Assembly: GCA_030653385.1 (NCBI GenBank)
Contig: JAURZM010000007.1
Coordinates: forward strand, 1 to 64,000
Direction: 5' to 3'
Source: Rubrivivax sp.
GTDB taxonomy: Bacteria > Pseudomonadota > Gammaproteobacteria > Burkholderiales > Burkholderiaceae_C
DNA length: 64,000 nucleotides
Shown here: positions 8,369 to 17,006 of the stretch, piece after piece
Position numbering within the stretch: position 1 is the first letter of the stretch
Layout of the letters: each line of letters opens with the position of its first letter
Program-made: the position numbers and the translations under genes
Notes under the pieces: model-generated
Databases searched by the model: none
What the model was told of the DNA's origin: nothing
The model's input: the letters and a program-made list of their open reading frames with translations, nothing else

Positions 8369-8881
8369 GTGTCTTCGCTGACCCATCTTGCGCTGCGTCG
8401 CGCCCTCTTGGCAATGGCCCTGGGTCTGGTCGGCTTTGCCCTGGCAGGCTGCGGCGGCCGCGACCCGGCGCCCAACTTCAGCTACACCCTGCTAGACGGC
8501 CAGAAGGCGTCGACCGAATCGATGCGCGGCAAGGTGCTGCTGGTGAACTTCTGGGCCACCAGCTGCGTCACCTGCGTCAAGGAAATGCCCGGGCTGATGG
8601 CCACGCACCGCAAGTTCCAGCCACGGGGCTTCGAAACCTTGGCCGTGGCCATGAGCTACGACCCGCCGGCCTACGTGGCCAACTTTGCGCAAAGCCGCCA
8701 GCTGCCCTTTGGCGTGGTGATCGACAACACCGGCGCCATTGCCAACGCCTTCCCCGATGTGCGGCTGACACCCACCACCTACCTCATCGACAAACGGGGT
8801 GGCATCGTCAAGCGCTACGTCGGCGAACCCAACTTCGCCGAGCTGCACGCGCTGGTGGAAAAGCTGCTGGCCGAAGCGTGA
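8369..8881 (+). CDS. TlpA-like thioredoxin-fold lipoprotein
   Basis: A 170-residue membrane-anchored thiol:disulfide protein. The N-terminus has a hydrophobic stretch ending in the lipobox LAGC. The redox motif is CVTC in [17 protein letters not shown], and the cis-proline loop is RLTPTTYLI. It belongs to the AhpC/TSA-TlpA group that keeps envelope thiols reduced or serves cytochrome maturation; the specific partner is unknown. I use the GTG at 8369, which has an AAGG about 10 bases upstream and supplies the positive N-region of the signal; the ATG at 8414 would lose that. RuvA starts 10 bases downstream. Confidence 0.88.
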   Translation: MSSLTHLALRRALLAMALGLVGFALAGCGGRDPAPNFSYTLLDGQKASTESMRGKVLLVNFWATSCVTCVKEMPGLMATHRKFQPRGFETLAVAMSYDPPAYVANFAQSRQLPFGVVIDNTGAIANAFPDVRLTPTTYLIDKRGGIVKRYVGEPNFAELHALVEKLLAEA

Positions 8882-8891
8882 TCGGCCGCCG

Positions 8892-9470
8892 ATGATCGGT
8901 CGCATTTCCGGCACGCTGGCCGACAAACAACCGCCCCAGGTGTTGGTGGACGTGGGCGGCGTGGGCTACGAGCTCGACGTGCCGATGAGCACCTTCTTCA
9001 ACCTGCCCGCGCTGGGCGAACGCGTGGTGCTGCTGACGCACTTCGTGGTGCGCGAAGACGCGCAGGTCCTCTTTGGCTTTCTCACCGCCGCCGAACGTGC
9101 CACCTTCAAGGAACTGGTGAAGATCAGCGGCGTGGGGCCACGCACCGCGCTGTCCATCCTGTCGGGCCTGAGCGTGGCCGAACTGGCCGCCATCGTGAGC
9201 CGGCAAGACGGTGCAAGGCTGGTCAAGGTGCCCGGCATCGGCAAAAAGACCGCCGAGCGGCTGCTGCTGGAACTGAAAGGCAAGCTGGGCGCCGACCTGT
9301 CCTTGCCATCATCAGGACCGGCACTCACCGACGCCCAAGGGGACATCGCCCAGGCCCTGCAGTCGCTGGGTTACAGCGAACGCGAAGCCCAGGCGGCGCT
9401 GAAGGCACTGCCCCCCGACGTGGGTGTGAGCGACGGCATTAAGCTGGCGCTGAAGGCGCTGAACCGCTGA
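8892..9470 (+). CDS. ruvA: Holliday junction branch migration complex subunit RuvA
   Basis: RuvA binds four-way junctions and loads the RuvB motor. The 192-residue protein begins [27 protein letters not shown], the family's OB-fold start. It contains the helix-hairpin-helix segments [17 protein letters not shown] and [20 protein letters not shown], and the C-terminal RuvB-binding domain ([21 protein letters not shown]). The ATG at 8892 is preferred over a longer ORF from 8799 because it gives the exact RuvA N-terminus. Unusually it is separated from ruvB by 1.1 kb holding two opposite-strand genes. Confidence 0.97.
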   Translation: MIGRISGTLADKQPPQVLVDVGGVGYELDVPMSTFFNLPALGERVVLLTHFVVREDAQVLFGFLTAAERATFKELVKISGVGPRTALSILSGLSVAELAAIVSRQDGARLVKVPGIGKKTAERLLLELKGKLGADLSLPSSGPALTDAQGDIAQALQSLGYSEREAQAALKALPPDVGVSDGIKLALKALNR

Positions 9471-9524
9471 ATCCGCGGGCCCGCAGCGCCGCCCTGCGGC
9501 CGCGAGCGGGTCGGACAGAACGAA

Positions 9525-9986
9525 TCAGTGTTTGTGCATCGGCGCTGCCGTGGCATTCAAGGCCCGCACCGGCGCCTGGATCTCCACCGTTTCGCGCTTT
9601 TTGTCGGCACCTTCGAACACCAGCGTCACCGGCACCGTGTCGCCGGCCTTCATCTGCTGCTTCAGGTCCAGCAGCATCACGTGGTAACCCCCCGGCTTCA
9701 GGTCGACGGCCTTGCCGGCCGGCAGTTCCAGCCCATTGGGCAGCGCGCGCATCTTCATCACGTTGCCGTGCATCGCCATTTCGTGGATTTCCACCACACC
9801 GGCCACTGGCGACGAGGCCGAGACAAACCGGCCACCTTTGGCCGAGGTGATCTGCGCAAACAGGCCAGTGGCCCTTTGCTGCGCCACGGTGCCGCGCACC
9901 CACGGGTCGGCCACGGTGGTCTGGGCCTGGGCAGCGCTGCAGCCCAGCAGAGCGATCAGGGCAAGGGTTGGGCAGAGGGTTTTCAT
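9525..9986 (-). CDS. PCu(A)C-type periplasmic copper chaperone
   Basis: A 153-residue exported protein with a signal peptide (MKTLCPTLALIALLGCSAAQA). Known relatives deliver Cu(I) to cytochrome oxidase in the periplasm. The copper ligands are visible as the family pattern H-M-x10-M-x-H-M in variant form: VVEIHEMAMHGNVMKMRAL, plus the later GGYHVMLLDLKQQM. A His-rich end, APMHKH, may add metal affinity. The ATG at 9984-9986 is chosen because it begins the signal peptide. Downstream of it on the same strand there is no partner; upstream lies the DUF2946-like gene, also metal-linked. Confidence 0.9.
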   Translation of the reverse strand: MKTLCPTLALIALLGCSAAQAQTTVADPWVRGTVAQQRATGLFAQITSAKGGRFVSASSPVAGVVEIHEMAMHGNVMKMRALPNGLELPAGKAVDLKPGGYHVMLLDLKQQMKAGDTVPVTLVFEGADKKRETVEIQAPVRALNATAAPMHKH

Positions 9987-10092
9987 CGTGATGTCCTTTG
10001 TGAATGGATGAGCAAGCGAAGCACGGGCGCAGAAGGCCGGGCGCTGCGCCGGTCCACTGAAGGCACGGCAGCAAGCAGCGCGCGACGGCGAT

Positions 10093-10497
10093 TCAGGCCT
10101 GCGACGGCGGTGCGCGCGGCTGCGCGCTGCCCCACGCCCACAGCGTGCGCGGCGCCTGCAGCCACCTCGGCAGATGCTCGGCCGCGGCGCTGACAATCGG
10201 CACCGAGGGTGGTGCCGGGGGCAAGCCCGCCGCGGGTGCGGACAAGGTGCACCAAGGGCAATGCTCCAGATGACCGGCAGCCGAAGTGGCCGGGTCGGTG
10301 GTGCCAGCCGCTTCGCCGGAAAGGCTGTCCACCGCCACCCGCTTCATGCCTTGCGGTGTGCAGATTTCGGCCCAGACACGCGGCTCACCCTGGCTGAAAG
10401 CCAAGGCATGTGAGAGCGTCGGCAACAGCGCCATGCCCAGCACCGCCACCAAGGCGAACCAGGTGCTGGCGTGGAGGTGGCGGCGCAGGACTTTCAC
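10093..10497 (-). CDS. DUF2946-like small membrane or exported protein, probably metal-related
   Basis: With the GTG start at 10497 the product has 134 residues: a basic N-terminus, one hydrophobic segment (STWFALVAVLGMALLPTLSHALA), the motif VWAEICTPQGMKRV and a Cys/His cluster EHCPWCTL, followed by a Pro/Ala-rich tail. This arrangement is that of DUF2946 proteins, often found beside copper genes. Here the PCu(A)C chaperone is about 110 bases downstream on the same strand. The start is uncertain; a longer ORF runs to 10770 but would overlap ruvB. Confidence 0.7.
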   Translation of the reverse strand: MKVLRRHLHASTWFALVAVLGMALLPTLSHALAFSQGEPRVWAEICTPQGMKRVAVDSLSGEAAGTTDPATSAAGHLEHCPWCTLSAPAAGLPPAPPSVPIVSAAAEHLPRWLQAPRTLWAWGSAQPRAPPSQA

Positions 10498-10585
10498 GGG
10501 GCGCGAGTGTAGCCCCGCTGTTGGCGGAGTCGGCTGACGCGCATCAAGCCCTGCGGAGGGCCCGTGCCGCTGGCCATAATGCTGT

Positions 10586-11668
10586 ATGGCCATCCAGACC
10601 GACAACTTCGGCCCCGCACGCAAGGACGGGCAGCTTGGCGACCTGCCGCGGGTGGTGAGTGCTGCGCCAGCGTCGCCCAACGAAGAGGCCGTCGAGCGGG
10701 CGCTGCGCCCCAAAGGCCTGGCCGAGTACGTGGGCCAGGTGAAGGCACGTGAGCAGCTGGAGATCTTCATTCACGCTGCCCGTGGCCGCGCCGAAGCGCT
10801 GGACCACGTGCTGCTGTTCGGCCCGCCGGGCCTGGGCAAGACCACGCTGGCACACATCGTGGCCAACGAGCTGGGTGTGAACCTGCGCCAGACCAGTGGG
10901 CCGGTGTTGGAAAAGCCCAAGGACCTGGCGGCGATCCTGACCAACCTCGAGAAAAACGACGTGCTCTTCATCGACGAGATCCACCGCCTGTCGCCGGTGG
11001 TCGAAGAGATCCTGTACCCCGCGCTCGAGGACTACCAGATCGACATCATGATCGGCGAAGGCCCGGCCGCGCGCAGCATCAAGCTCGACCTGCAGCCCTT
11101 CACGCTGGTGGGCGCCACCACACGCGCCGGCATGTTGACCAACCCGCTGCGCGACCGCTTCGGCATCGTGGCGCGGCTCGAGTTCTACACGGCCGAAGAA
11201 CTGGCGCGCATCGTCACCCGCTCGGGCGGGCTGCTGAACGTGCCCATCGACGCTGCGGGCAGCCTGGAGATCGCGCGCCGCAGCCGCGGCACACCGCGCA
11301 TCGCCAACCGCCTGCTGCGGCGGGTGCGCGACTACGCCCAGGTCAAGGGTGACGGCCGCATCGACAGTGCACTGGCCGACAAGGCGCTGAAGATGCTGGA
11401 CGTCGACCCGCTGGGTTTCGACGTGATGGACCGCAAGCTGCTGGAAGCCGTGATCCACCGCTTCGGCGGCGGCCCGGTGGGGCTGGACAACGTGGCTGCG
11501 GCCATCGGTGAAGAAAGCGGCACCATCGAAGACGTGATCGAGCCCTACCTCATCCAGCAGGGTTATCTGCAGCGAACACCCCGGGGCCGCATCGCCACCG
11601 CGGCGGCCTGGCGCCACCTGGGGCTGGTGCAGCCGCAGCGGCCGGCGGACGATCTGTTCGAAACCTGA
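10586..11668 (+). CDS. ruvB: Holliday junction branch migration DNA helicase RuvB
   Basis: RuvB is the AAA+ hexameric motor that drives branch migration with RuvA. The 360-residue protein shows [11 protein letters not shown], Walker [13 protein letters not shown], Walker [13 protein letters not shown], sensor 1 LVGATTRAG, the arginine-finger region LRDRFGI, and the C-terminal winged helix ending in TPRGRIAT. Length is near the family's 340-350 with a slightly longer N-terminus. The intact gene starts 88 bases after the divergent DUF2946-like gene, so it needs its own promoter; a CATAAT hexamer at 10576-10581 is a weak -10 candidate. Confidence 0.97.
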   Translation: MAIQTDNFGPARKDGQLGDLPRVVSAAPASPNEEAVERALRPKGLAEYVGQVKAREQLEIFIHAARGRAEALDHVLLFGPPGLGKTTLAHIVANELGVNLRQTSGPVLEKPKDLAAILTNLEKNDVLFIDEIHRLSPVVEEILYPALEDYQIDIMIGEGPAARSIKLDLQPFTLVGATTRAGMLTNPLRDRFGIVARLEFYTAEELARIVTRSGGLLNVPIDAAGSLEIARRSRGTPRIANRLLRRVRDYAQVKGDGRIDSALADKALKMLDVDPLGFDVMDRKLLEAVIHRFGGGPVGLDNVAAAIGEESGTIEDVIEPYLIQQGYLQRTPRGRIATAAAWRHLGLVQPQRPADDLFET

Positions 11669-11679
11669 CGAGGCTGAAG

Positions 11680-12312
11680 TCAGGGCGCGACCGGCGCGCC
11701 TTCCAGGTGTGCACTGTCGTTCCAGCCCACCAGCACAAAACCCGAGCCGGTGAACAGCAGCCGGTTGACGCTGGCGTTGCCCAGCTGCCAGGTGCGCGGC
11801 GCCTGCAATTCGATGCCGGCAGCGGCGCGGTACAGGCAGTCCAGCACACCGCCGTGGGCCACCACGGCAATCGCCTGGCCGGCGTGCGGCGTGGCCAGGC
11901 GCGTCACGGCGGCCACACTGCGGGCGAAAAAGTCGTTCAGCGTCTCGCCGCCGCCGGGGGCAAAGTCGGGCACACGCTGGCGCCAGCCGCGGGCGTCTTC
12001 GGGGTGGTGCAGGTCGACCTCGGCATAGGTCAGGCTTTCCAGTCGGCCGAAGTGCCGTTCGCGCAAGGCTGTGTCGCTGTGCACCGGCAGCTGCAACAGC
12101 CGCGCCAGGGGCTGGGCCGTGGCGTGGGCACGCTGCAGGTCGCTGCTGTAAACGGCCACGATGTCTTCGCCCGACAGTCGCAGACCCAGTTGCTCGGCCT
12201 GCCAGCGGCCCAGCGCGTTCAGTGGGATGTCGGCGTGACCCTGCAGCCGGTGCACGGCGTTCCAGTCGGTTTCGCCATGGCGCAGCAGGAAGACGCGGGT
12301 CGCTTCCTGCAT
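11680..12312 (-). CDS. Histidine phosphatase family protein (phosphoglycerate mutase-like)
   Basis: A 210-residue enzyme with the catalytic motif FLLRHGETDWN at the N-terminus, RERHFGRLESL in the middle and the second catalytic histidine in AVVAHGGVLDCL. These residues define the branched phosphatase/dPGM superfamily (CobC/GpmB-like size). The substrate is not determinable from sequence. It is the last gene of a minus-strand group running from the HD-GYP gene at 16.8 kb, and lies tail-to-tail with ruvB. Confidence 0.9.
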   Translation of the reverse strand: MQEATRVFLLRHGETDWNAVHRLQGHADIPLNALGRWQAEQLGLRLSGEDIVAVYSSDLQRAHATAQPLARLLQLPVHSDTALRERHFGRLESLTYAEVDLHHPEDARGWRQRVPDFAPGGGETLNDFFARSVAAVTRLATPHAGQAIAVVAHGGVLDCLYRAAAGIELQAPRTWQLGNASVNRLLFTGSGFVLVGWNDSAHLEGAPVAP

Positions 12313-12334
12313 CGCAGCGGGCGGCCGGGTCGGC

Positions 12335-12985
12335 CTAGAAACCGCTGTCCAGCAGGCGCTGGTTCAAGGTGTAGGTGCCTGAGAAGGTGGCTTCGCCCAG
12401 CACCCGACCGGCCAGTTTTTCGCGCACCTGGTGGCCGGTGAAGGTGCCTTCCAATGGCAGCCGCGCGTCGGCCACGGCATAGAGCGTGAAGACATAGTGG
12501 TGCACCAGCGAATCGTTGAAAGGCGGGAAAGGGCCGTCGTAACCGTAATACTGGCCGGCCATCTGCGGGTTGCCGGCAAACCATCCCGTGTAGTCGTTCA
12601 GGCCGTGACGCGCCGGGCTGGCGCTGGGGACCGTGACCTGGGGGCCGGGTTTGCCATGCGCCGTGAAGCCGCGGCTGAATTCCCCTTCACCGATGCTGGC
12701 CGGATGCGGCGGCAAGTCGACCAGCACCCAGTGGAAAAAGTCCACCCGCGCCAGGTCGGCCGGCACTTCGCGGCCGGGCTGGTTGACGTCGTCACCCTGG
12801 CTGGGCACGTCGAAGTCGTGGCAGATCAGCACCAGCGACTGCGTGCCCGCCGGCAGGTCGCTCCAGGCCAGGTGCGGGTTCAGGTTGTCGCTGAAGCTGG
12901 CGCCGCCAGCACCGTCGGGCTTGCCGGCGGCGTAACGCAAGGGGATGCGGTCACCGTTGGTCCAGCTGTCGCTCCAGAGCTTCAT
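12335..12985 (-). CDS. YbhB/YbcL-type (PEBP-like) protein
   Basis: A 216-residue member of the phosphatidylethanolamine-binding/Raf kinase inhibitor-like family. Visible family segments are NPHLAWSDLPAGTQSLVLICHDFDVP, FFHWVLVDLPP, YYGYDGPFPPFNDSLVHHYVFTLYAVD-like text, and a late ATFSGTYTL. Bacterial members have no firm function. No signal peptide is seen, so it is probably cytoplasmic. It lies 22 bases upstream of the phosphatase gene, on the same strand. Confidence 0.9.
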   Translation of the reverse strand: MKLWSDSWTNGDRIPLRYAAGKPDGAGGASFSDNLNPHLAWSDLPAGTQSLVLICHDFDVPSQGDDVNQPGREVPADLARVDFFHWVLVDLPPHPASIGEGEFSRGFTAHGKPGPQVTVPSASPARHGLNDYTGWFAGNPQMAGQYYGYDGPFPPFNDSLVHHYVFTLYAVADARLPLEGTFTGHQVREKLAGRVLGEATFSGTYTLNQRLLDSGF

Positions 12986-13040
12986 TCAGGGTCTCCAGCA
13001 AATTCGGTTGGCTTGCGGTCCCGGGGCCGGGACGGCGGCG

Positions 13041-13349
13041 TCAGACACCCCAGACCACCGGCTCGCCAGCGGCGTGGCTGCGGCGCAGCATTTCGACCAG
13101 CGGCCACAGGCGCTGGCGCAGGCCGACGGCGGGCTGGGCCGCTTCGGCCATTTCAGCGGCCGCGTCGGCCGCAGGGGCTTCTTCGGTGGCGATGGCCGCC
13201 TGCAAGGCTGCCAGCGCCGCCGGCATGTCATCCACTTCGATGATGCCCTTGGCTGCCGGTTCACGCCCCAGAAGGCGCAACATCTGGTCGCCTTGCGGCC
13301 CCAGCATGATGAGATCGCCGGTGGCGGCGCTTCGGAATTTGTAGATCAT
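13041..13349 (-). CDS. DUF1840 domain protein
   Basis: A 102-residue soluble protein matching the small DUF1840 family of betaproteobacteria: it opens MIYKFRSAATGDLIML, has GREPAAKGIIEVDDMPAALAAL in the middle and ends RSHAAGEPVVWGV. An Ala/Glu-rich linker lies near residues 55-70. Function is unknown. It sits 54 bases downstream of the GGDEF-EAL gene on the same strand. Confidence 0.87.
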   Translation of the reverse strand: MIYKFRSAATGDLIMLGPQGDQMLRLLGREPAAKGIIEVDDMPAALAALQAAIATEEAPAADAAAEMAEAAQPAVGLRQRLWPLVEMLRRSHAAGEPVVWGV

Positions 13350-13403
13350 CGTGGCCGCATTGTGCAGCCAGCACGCCCAGCTGTGTCGTGCAGGTCGGCG
13401 TGA

Positions 13404-15563
13404 TCAGCCGCGCACCAGCCGGATGGGCGAGCCCGGTTTGCGCCGCTCGTGCCTCGGCAGCGCCAGGGTGGGCAGGCGCTGTTCGAAGCTCAGCGCGTCG
13501 AGCGCGGGCGCAAACAGGTAGCCCTGGAACTCGTCGCAGCCGGCGTCGTGCAGGAAGCTGCGCTGGGCCTCGGTTTCGACACCCTCGGCGATGACTTTCA
13601 TGCCCAGCGCACGCGCCATCTGCAGGATGGCGCGCACGATGCCGGCGTCGCTGTCGTCGTCGGGCAAGCCGCCGACGAAGCTGCGGTCGATCTTCAGCTT
13701 GTCGATGGGAAAACGCTTCAGGTAGGACAGGCTGGAGTAACCGGTGCCGAAGTCGTCGATCGACATCTTCACGCCCAGCCGCGCCAGTGCGTGCAGGCGG
13801 TGCAGCGCTTCTTCGGCGTCGTGCACCAGGATGCTTTCGGTCAGTTCCAGCTCCAGCAGTTGCGGCGGCACACCGCTGACGGCCAGCACGCTGGCCACGC
13901 GGTCGATGAAGTGGCCCTGCTGGAACTGCAGCGCCGACACGTTGACCGCGATGGGCATCGACAAGCCCTTCGAATGCCACAGCGCGGCCTGGCGCACGGC
14001 CTGGCTGAGCACCCAGTCGCCGATGGGCACGATGAAGCCGCTGTCTTCGGCCACCGGAATGAAACGCGAAGGCGAGATTTCGCCCAGTTCGGGGTCACGC
14101 CAGCGCAGCAGCGCTTCGGCGCCGGTGATGCGGCCGTCGTCCAGGCTCACCTGCGGCTGGTAGTGCAGGCGAAAACGCCCGCTCACCAACGCCTGGCGCA
14201 TCGCGTGGTCCAGCTTCATGTGGCTGCGCCGGTCGACTTCGGCCCGGGCTTGGTGCAGGCGGTAGTTGGCGCGGCCGGCGGCCTTGACAGCGCGCATCGC
14301 CGCTTCGGCATGGCGCACCAGTTCGTCGGCCGTGCTGCCGTGTGAAGGTGCCAGCGCCACGCCGATGCTGCAGGTCAACGTGAACTGCGCACCGTCCAGG
14401 CTGCAAGGCTGGGCGACGACGTTGAGCACACGCCGTGCGGTGGTCTCGGCTGCAGCGGCGTCGGCCGGGCTCACGACCACGGCAAATTGGTCGCCGCCCA
14501 GGCGTGCCAGCAGGTCTTCCTGGCGCAGACAGCCCTGGATGCGTTGCGCCACGTCCAGCAGCACCCGGTCACCCACTTCATGGCCCAGGCTGTCGTTGAT
14601 GTGGCGGAAGCGGTCCAGGTCCACCACCAGCAGCGCCAGCGAGCCGCTGGCCTGGCGCGACTGCAACACCGCCTGGGCCACACACTCGGTCAGCCGGCTG
14701 CGGTTGGCGACACCGGTGAGCGGGTCGTGGGCACTCAAGGATTCGATGCGTTCCTGGGCCGCCAGGCCCTCGGTCAGGTCGCGGAAGGACCAGACGCGGC
14801 CCTGGGGCCGGCCGCCGCTGAACAGCGGCCGGGTGACGCGCTCCAGCACCTGGCCCGTGACGAGTTCGAGGCGGTCGTTGGCCGAGATCAGCGTGGCCTG
14901 CGCCAGGGCCTGCAGACGCTGCCCATAGGCCACCGGGTCGGCCAGGCTGCGCGCCATCCAGGCCTGCACCGCCGCGTCATCGTGCTGTTGCAGCAAGCTC
15001 ACCGGCATGCCCCACAGGTCGGCAAAACGGCGGTTGAAGGCCCGCACGCGACCGCCCAGGTCGGTGACCAGGATGCCGTCGGCGGTGGACTCCAGCGTGG
15101 CCTGCAGTTCGGCCAGCAGTTCTTCGCGTTGTGCCTCGGCGCGCTGCTCGGCACTGCGGTCGGACAGCACCACCAGCGCGTGCAGCGCGCTGCCGCCGTC
15201 GCCCGCGCGCAGGTGCACCGGGCGGATGCTGCGACTGACATGCAAGGCCCGGCCGTCGGGCGTGGCCACCACCGTGTCTGAGTGCAGCGGCGCAAACTGG
15301 CCGGCAGCGGCCTCGGTCCACCACACCAGGTCTTCGGGCGAAGCCGCCAGACCGGCCGCCGGCTCGCCCAGCAGGCCCTGCGGTGCACACCTGAACAGCT
15401 GATGCGCGGCCCCGTTGGCGGCCACCACCGTGGCACTGTGCAGGTCCACCAGCCAGGCCGCGTCGGCCAGGCCCTCGAGCAGGCTGGTGCAGACGGCCAG
15501 GTCCAGGTCCGCGGCGGGCGCGGTTTCTGGTGCCCGCGTCGGCGGCGACAAGGCAGGTGTCAC
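13404..15563 (-). CDS. PAS-GGDEF-EAL protein, probable c-di-GMP phosphodiesterase
   Basis: A 719-residue cytoplasmic protein. Two PAS-like regions come first (about residues 20-140, and 145-270 starting LLAELQATLESTADGILVTDLGGR). A GGDEF domain follows (about 280-440) whose active site reads ARLGGDQF instead of GGDEF/GGEEF, but with an RxxD inhibitory-site motif (RQED) five residues before it. The C-terminal EAL domain (about 460-700) keeps GAEALLRWRDPE and DDFGTGYSSLSYLK. The cyclase is therefore likely inactive and may act as a nucleotide-binding regulator of an active phosphodiesterase. The GTG start at 15563 overlaps the HD-GYP stop (GTGA), indicating coupled translation. Confidence 0.9.
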   Translation of the reverse strand: MTPALSPPTRAPETAPAADLDLAVCTSLLEGLADAAWLVDLHSATVVAANGAAHQLFRCAPQGLLGEPAAGLAASPEDLVWWTEAAAGQFAPLHSDTVVATPDGRALHVSRSIRPVHLRAGDGGSALHALVVLSDRSAEQRAEAQREELLAELQATLESTADGILVTDLGGRVRAFNRRFADLWGMPVSLLQQHDDAAVQAWMARSLADPVAYGQRLQALAQATLISANDRLELVTGQVLERVTRPLFSGGRPQGRVWSFRDLTEGLAAQERIESLSAHDPLTGVANRSRLTECVAQAVLQSRQASGSLALLVVDLDRFRHINDSLGHEVGDRVLLDVAQRIQGCLRQEDLLARLGGDQFAVVVSPADAAAAETTARRVLNVVAQPCSLDGAQFTLTCSIGVALAPSHGSTADELVRHAEAAMRAVKAAGRANYRLHQARAEVDRRSHMKLDHAMRQALVSGRFRLHYQPQVSLDDGRITGAEALLRWRDPELGEISPSRFIPVAEDSGFIVPIGDWVLSQAVRQAALWHSKGLSMPIAVNVSALQFQQGHFIDRVASVLAVSGVPPQLLELELTESILVHDAEEALHRLHALARLGVKMSIDDFGTGYSSLSYLKRFPIDKLKIDRSFVGGLPDDDSDAGIVRAILQMARALGMKVIAEGVETEAQRSFLHDAGCDEFQGYLFAPALDALSFEQRLPTLALPRHERRKPGSPIRLVRG

Positions 15564-16831
15564 GCAGCGAGCTCTTCGCCCTGGGCCTCGCAGACCAGCG
15601 GCTCGAAGTAATAGGCCACGCGGGGGCGCGGGTCCAGGTATTCGACGGCCGGTGCCGGCAGCTTGGCCGCCGGCAGACTGCGACGGATGCCCAGGTTGGG
15701 GCAACGCTCCAGGTCCAGCACCAGGGCCTCGGGGCGTGGCACCTTGGGCTCGTGCACCAGCACACGGGGTTTCAGCGGTCGGCTGCTGTTGATGCCCACG
15801 ACCATGGCGAAGCGATCGTCGGTCAGTTGCACCAGCGAACCGGCGGGGTAGACACCCATCATGCGGATGAAGGCGTTCAGCACCGTGGCGTCAAAGCGCT
15901 GGCGGCCCTGCGCAAACAGCACCGACACCGCTTCGTGCGGCGTCAGCGCCAAGGTGCGCGCCTGCGGGTTGCACAGGTTGTCGTAGCGGTTGACGAGCGC
16001 CACCACGCGCGAGCCCATGGTGATGCGTTCGCCGGCGATCTTCAGCGGAAAACCGCTGCCGTCGGCGTGTTCGTGGTGCTGTGCCAGCACCCTCAGCGCG
16101 CCGGCCGGCAGGCCCATGCGCTGGCCCAGCGCCACACCCTTGACCACGTGGTCGCGGTAGGCGTTCAGTTCATTGGCGTTGAAACCTTCTTCGGCATGGC
16201 GGAAACGCTCGGGCACATCAGCCTTGCCCACGTCGTGCATCAGCGAACCGATGCCCAGGTCCAGCAGTTCGGCTTCGGACACACCCAAGGTGCGTGCGAT
16301 CAGCAGCGAGATGATCGTCACGTTCAGGGCATGAGCCGCTGCACGGTCGCCGCCGCCCGGCACCAGGCGGATGCCGATGTCCTCGGCCACCAGCATCTTG
16401 TCCAGGATGGCACGTGTCAGCGCCTCGGTGGCGTGGGCAGCTTCTTGCGGACGCGCGCTGACGGCGTCGTTGGCGTCGCGCCAGGCAATGGCGGCTTCCG
16501 CATGCTGGTGCTCGCACAGCTGCGCAGCCTCGCGCTGCGCTTTCAGTTCCTGGCGCCGGCGCTGGGCTTCGAGTGCTTCTGCGCTGGCCGGTGCACCCAC
16601 AGCCGAGTCGGCAGGCACCTGGCTGTCTTCGGCCAGGGCCGTGCTCGACTCGTGCGCGCTTTTTTCGGGCACCCAGCGGATCTGGCGCAAGCCCAGGCCG
16701 CGCAGGGTCTCGATCTGGTCGGGCGATGCGATGCGGAAACTCGACAGCGGAAACGGATGAGACAGCCAGCCGCCGTCCAGCTGGATGAACATGCCGACGC
16801 GCAGGTCTTCGACGGCGATGGTGCTGGCCAT
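15560..16831 (-). CDS. HD-GYP domain protein, probable c-di-GMP phosphodiesterase
   Basis: A 423-residue protein starting MASTIAVEDLRVGMFIQLDGG, the DUF3391-type N-terminal region common in such proteins, then a charged helical linker (about residues 70-140). The HD domain contains GSLMHDVGKADVPE and, further on, HHEHADGSGFPLK, where Phe replaces the Tyr of GYP; the metal-binding histidines and aspartates look intact. The start at 16831 has a TGGAGT ribosome site; the longer ORF from 17212 overlaps the transporter gene. It leads an operon with the EAL protein, DUF1840, YbhB and a phosphatase. Confidence 0.92.
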   Translation of the reverse strand: MASTIAVEDLRVGMFIQLDGGWLSHPFPLSSFRIASPDQIETLRGLGLRQIRWVPEKSAHESSTALAEDSQVPADSAVGAPASAEALEAQRRRQELKAQREAAQLCEHQHAEAAIAWRDANDAVSARPQEAAHATEALTRAILDKMLVAEDIGIRLVPGGGDRAAAHALNVTIISLLIARTLGVSEAELLDLGIGSLMHDVGKADVPERFRHAEEGFNANELNAYRDHVVKGVALGQRMGLPAGALRVLAQHHEHADGSGFPLKIAGERITMGSRVVALVNRYDNLCNPQARTLALTPHEAVSVLFAQGRQRFDATVLNAFIRMMGVYPAGSLVQLTDDRFAMVVGINSSRPLKPRVLVHEPKVPRPEALVLDLERCPNLGIRRSLPAAKLPAPAVEYLDPRPRVAYYFEPLVCEAQGEELAA

Positions 16832-16881
16832 GGGACTCCAAAAAATGCCGGCGCCCGCTTGCTGACGCCCGATAGACCTGT

Positions 16882-16908
16882 TTTCGGGCACAGCAGCGGC
16901 TTTCTTGA
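16882..16908 (-). promoter_or_regulatory. Possible sigma-28 (FliA) type promoter of the HD-GYP operon
   Basis: On the minus strand TCAAGAAA (16901-16908) is followed after 11 nt by GCCCGAAA (16882-16889). This resembles the flagellar sigma-28 pattern TAAAGTTT-N11-GCCGATAA (4/8 and 5/8 matches; spacing exact). Transcription would begin about 45 nt before the ATG at 16831. If real, it would tie this c-di-GMP operon to motility control. The match is moderate. Confidence 0.35.
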
Positions 16909-17006
16909 GCCCGGACCTACGTCGAGTTGGGCCAGCCGTCCCGAAGCCGTCGGCACGTGACTTATGTCGCACCCGAGGTGCCGTGGCCGCAGCTCCCGGC
17001 TGCAGT

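Noticed and set aside
13404..15563. Active diguanylate cyclase function of the GGDEF-EAL protein
   Set aside because: The signature reads GGDQF, with the essential acidic fourth residue replaced by Gln; the EAL half keeps its catalytic motif instead.
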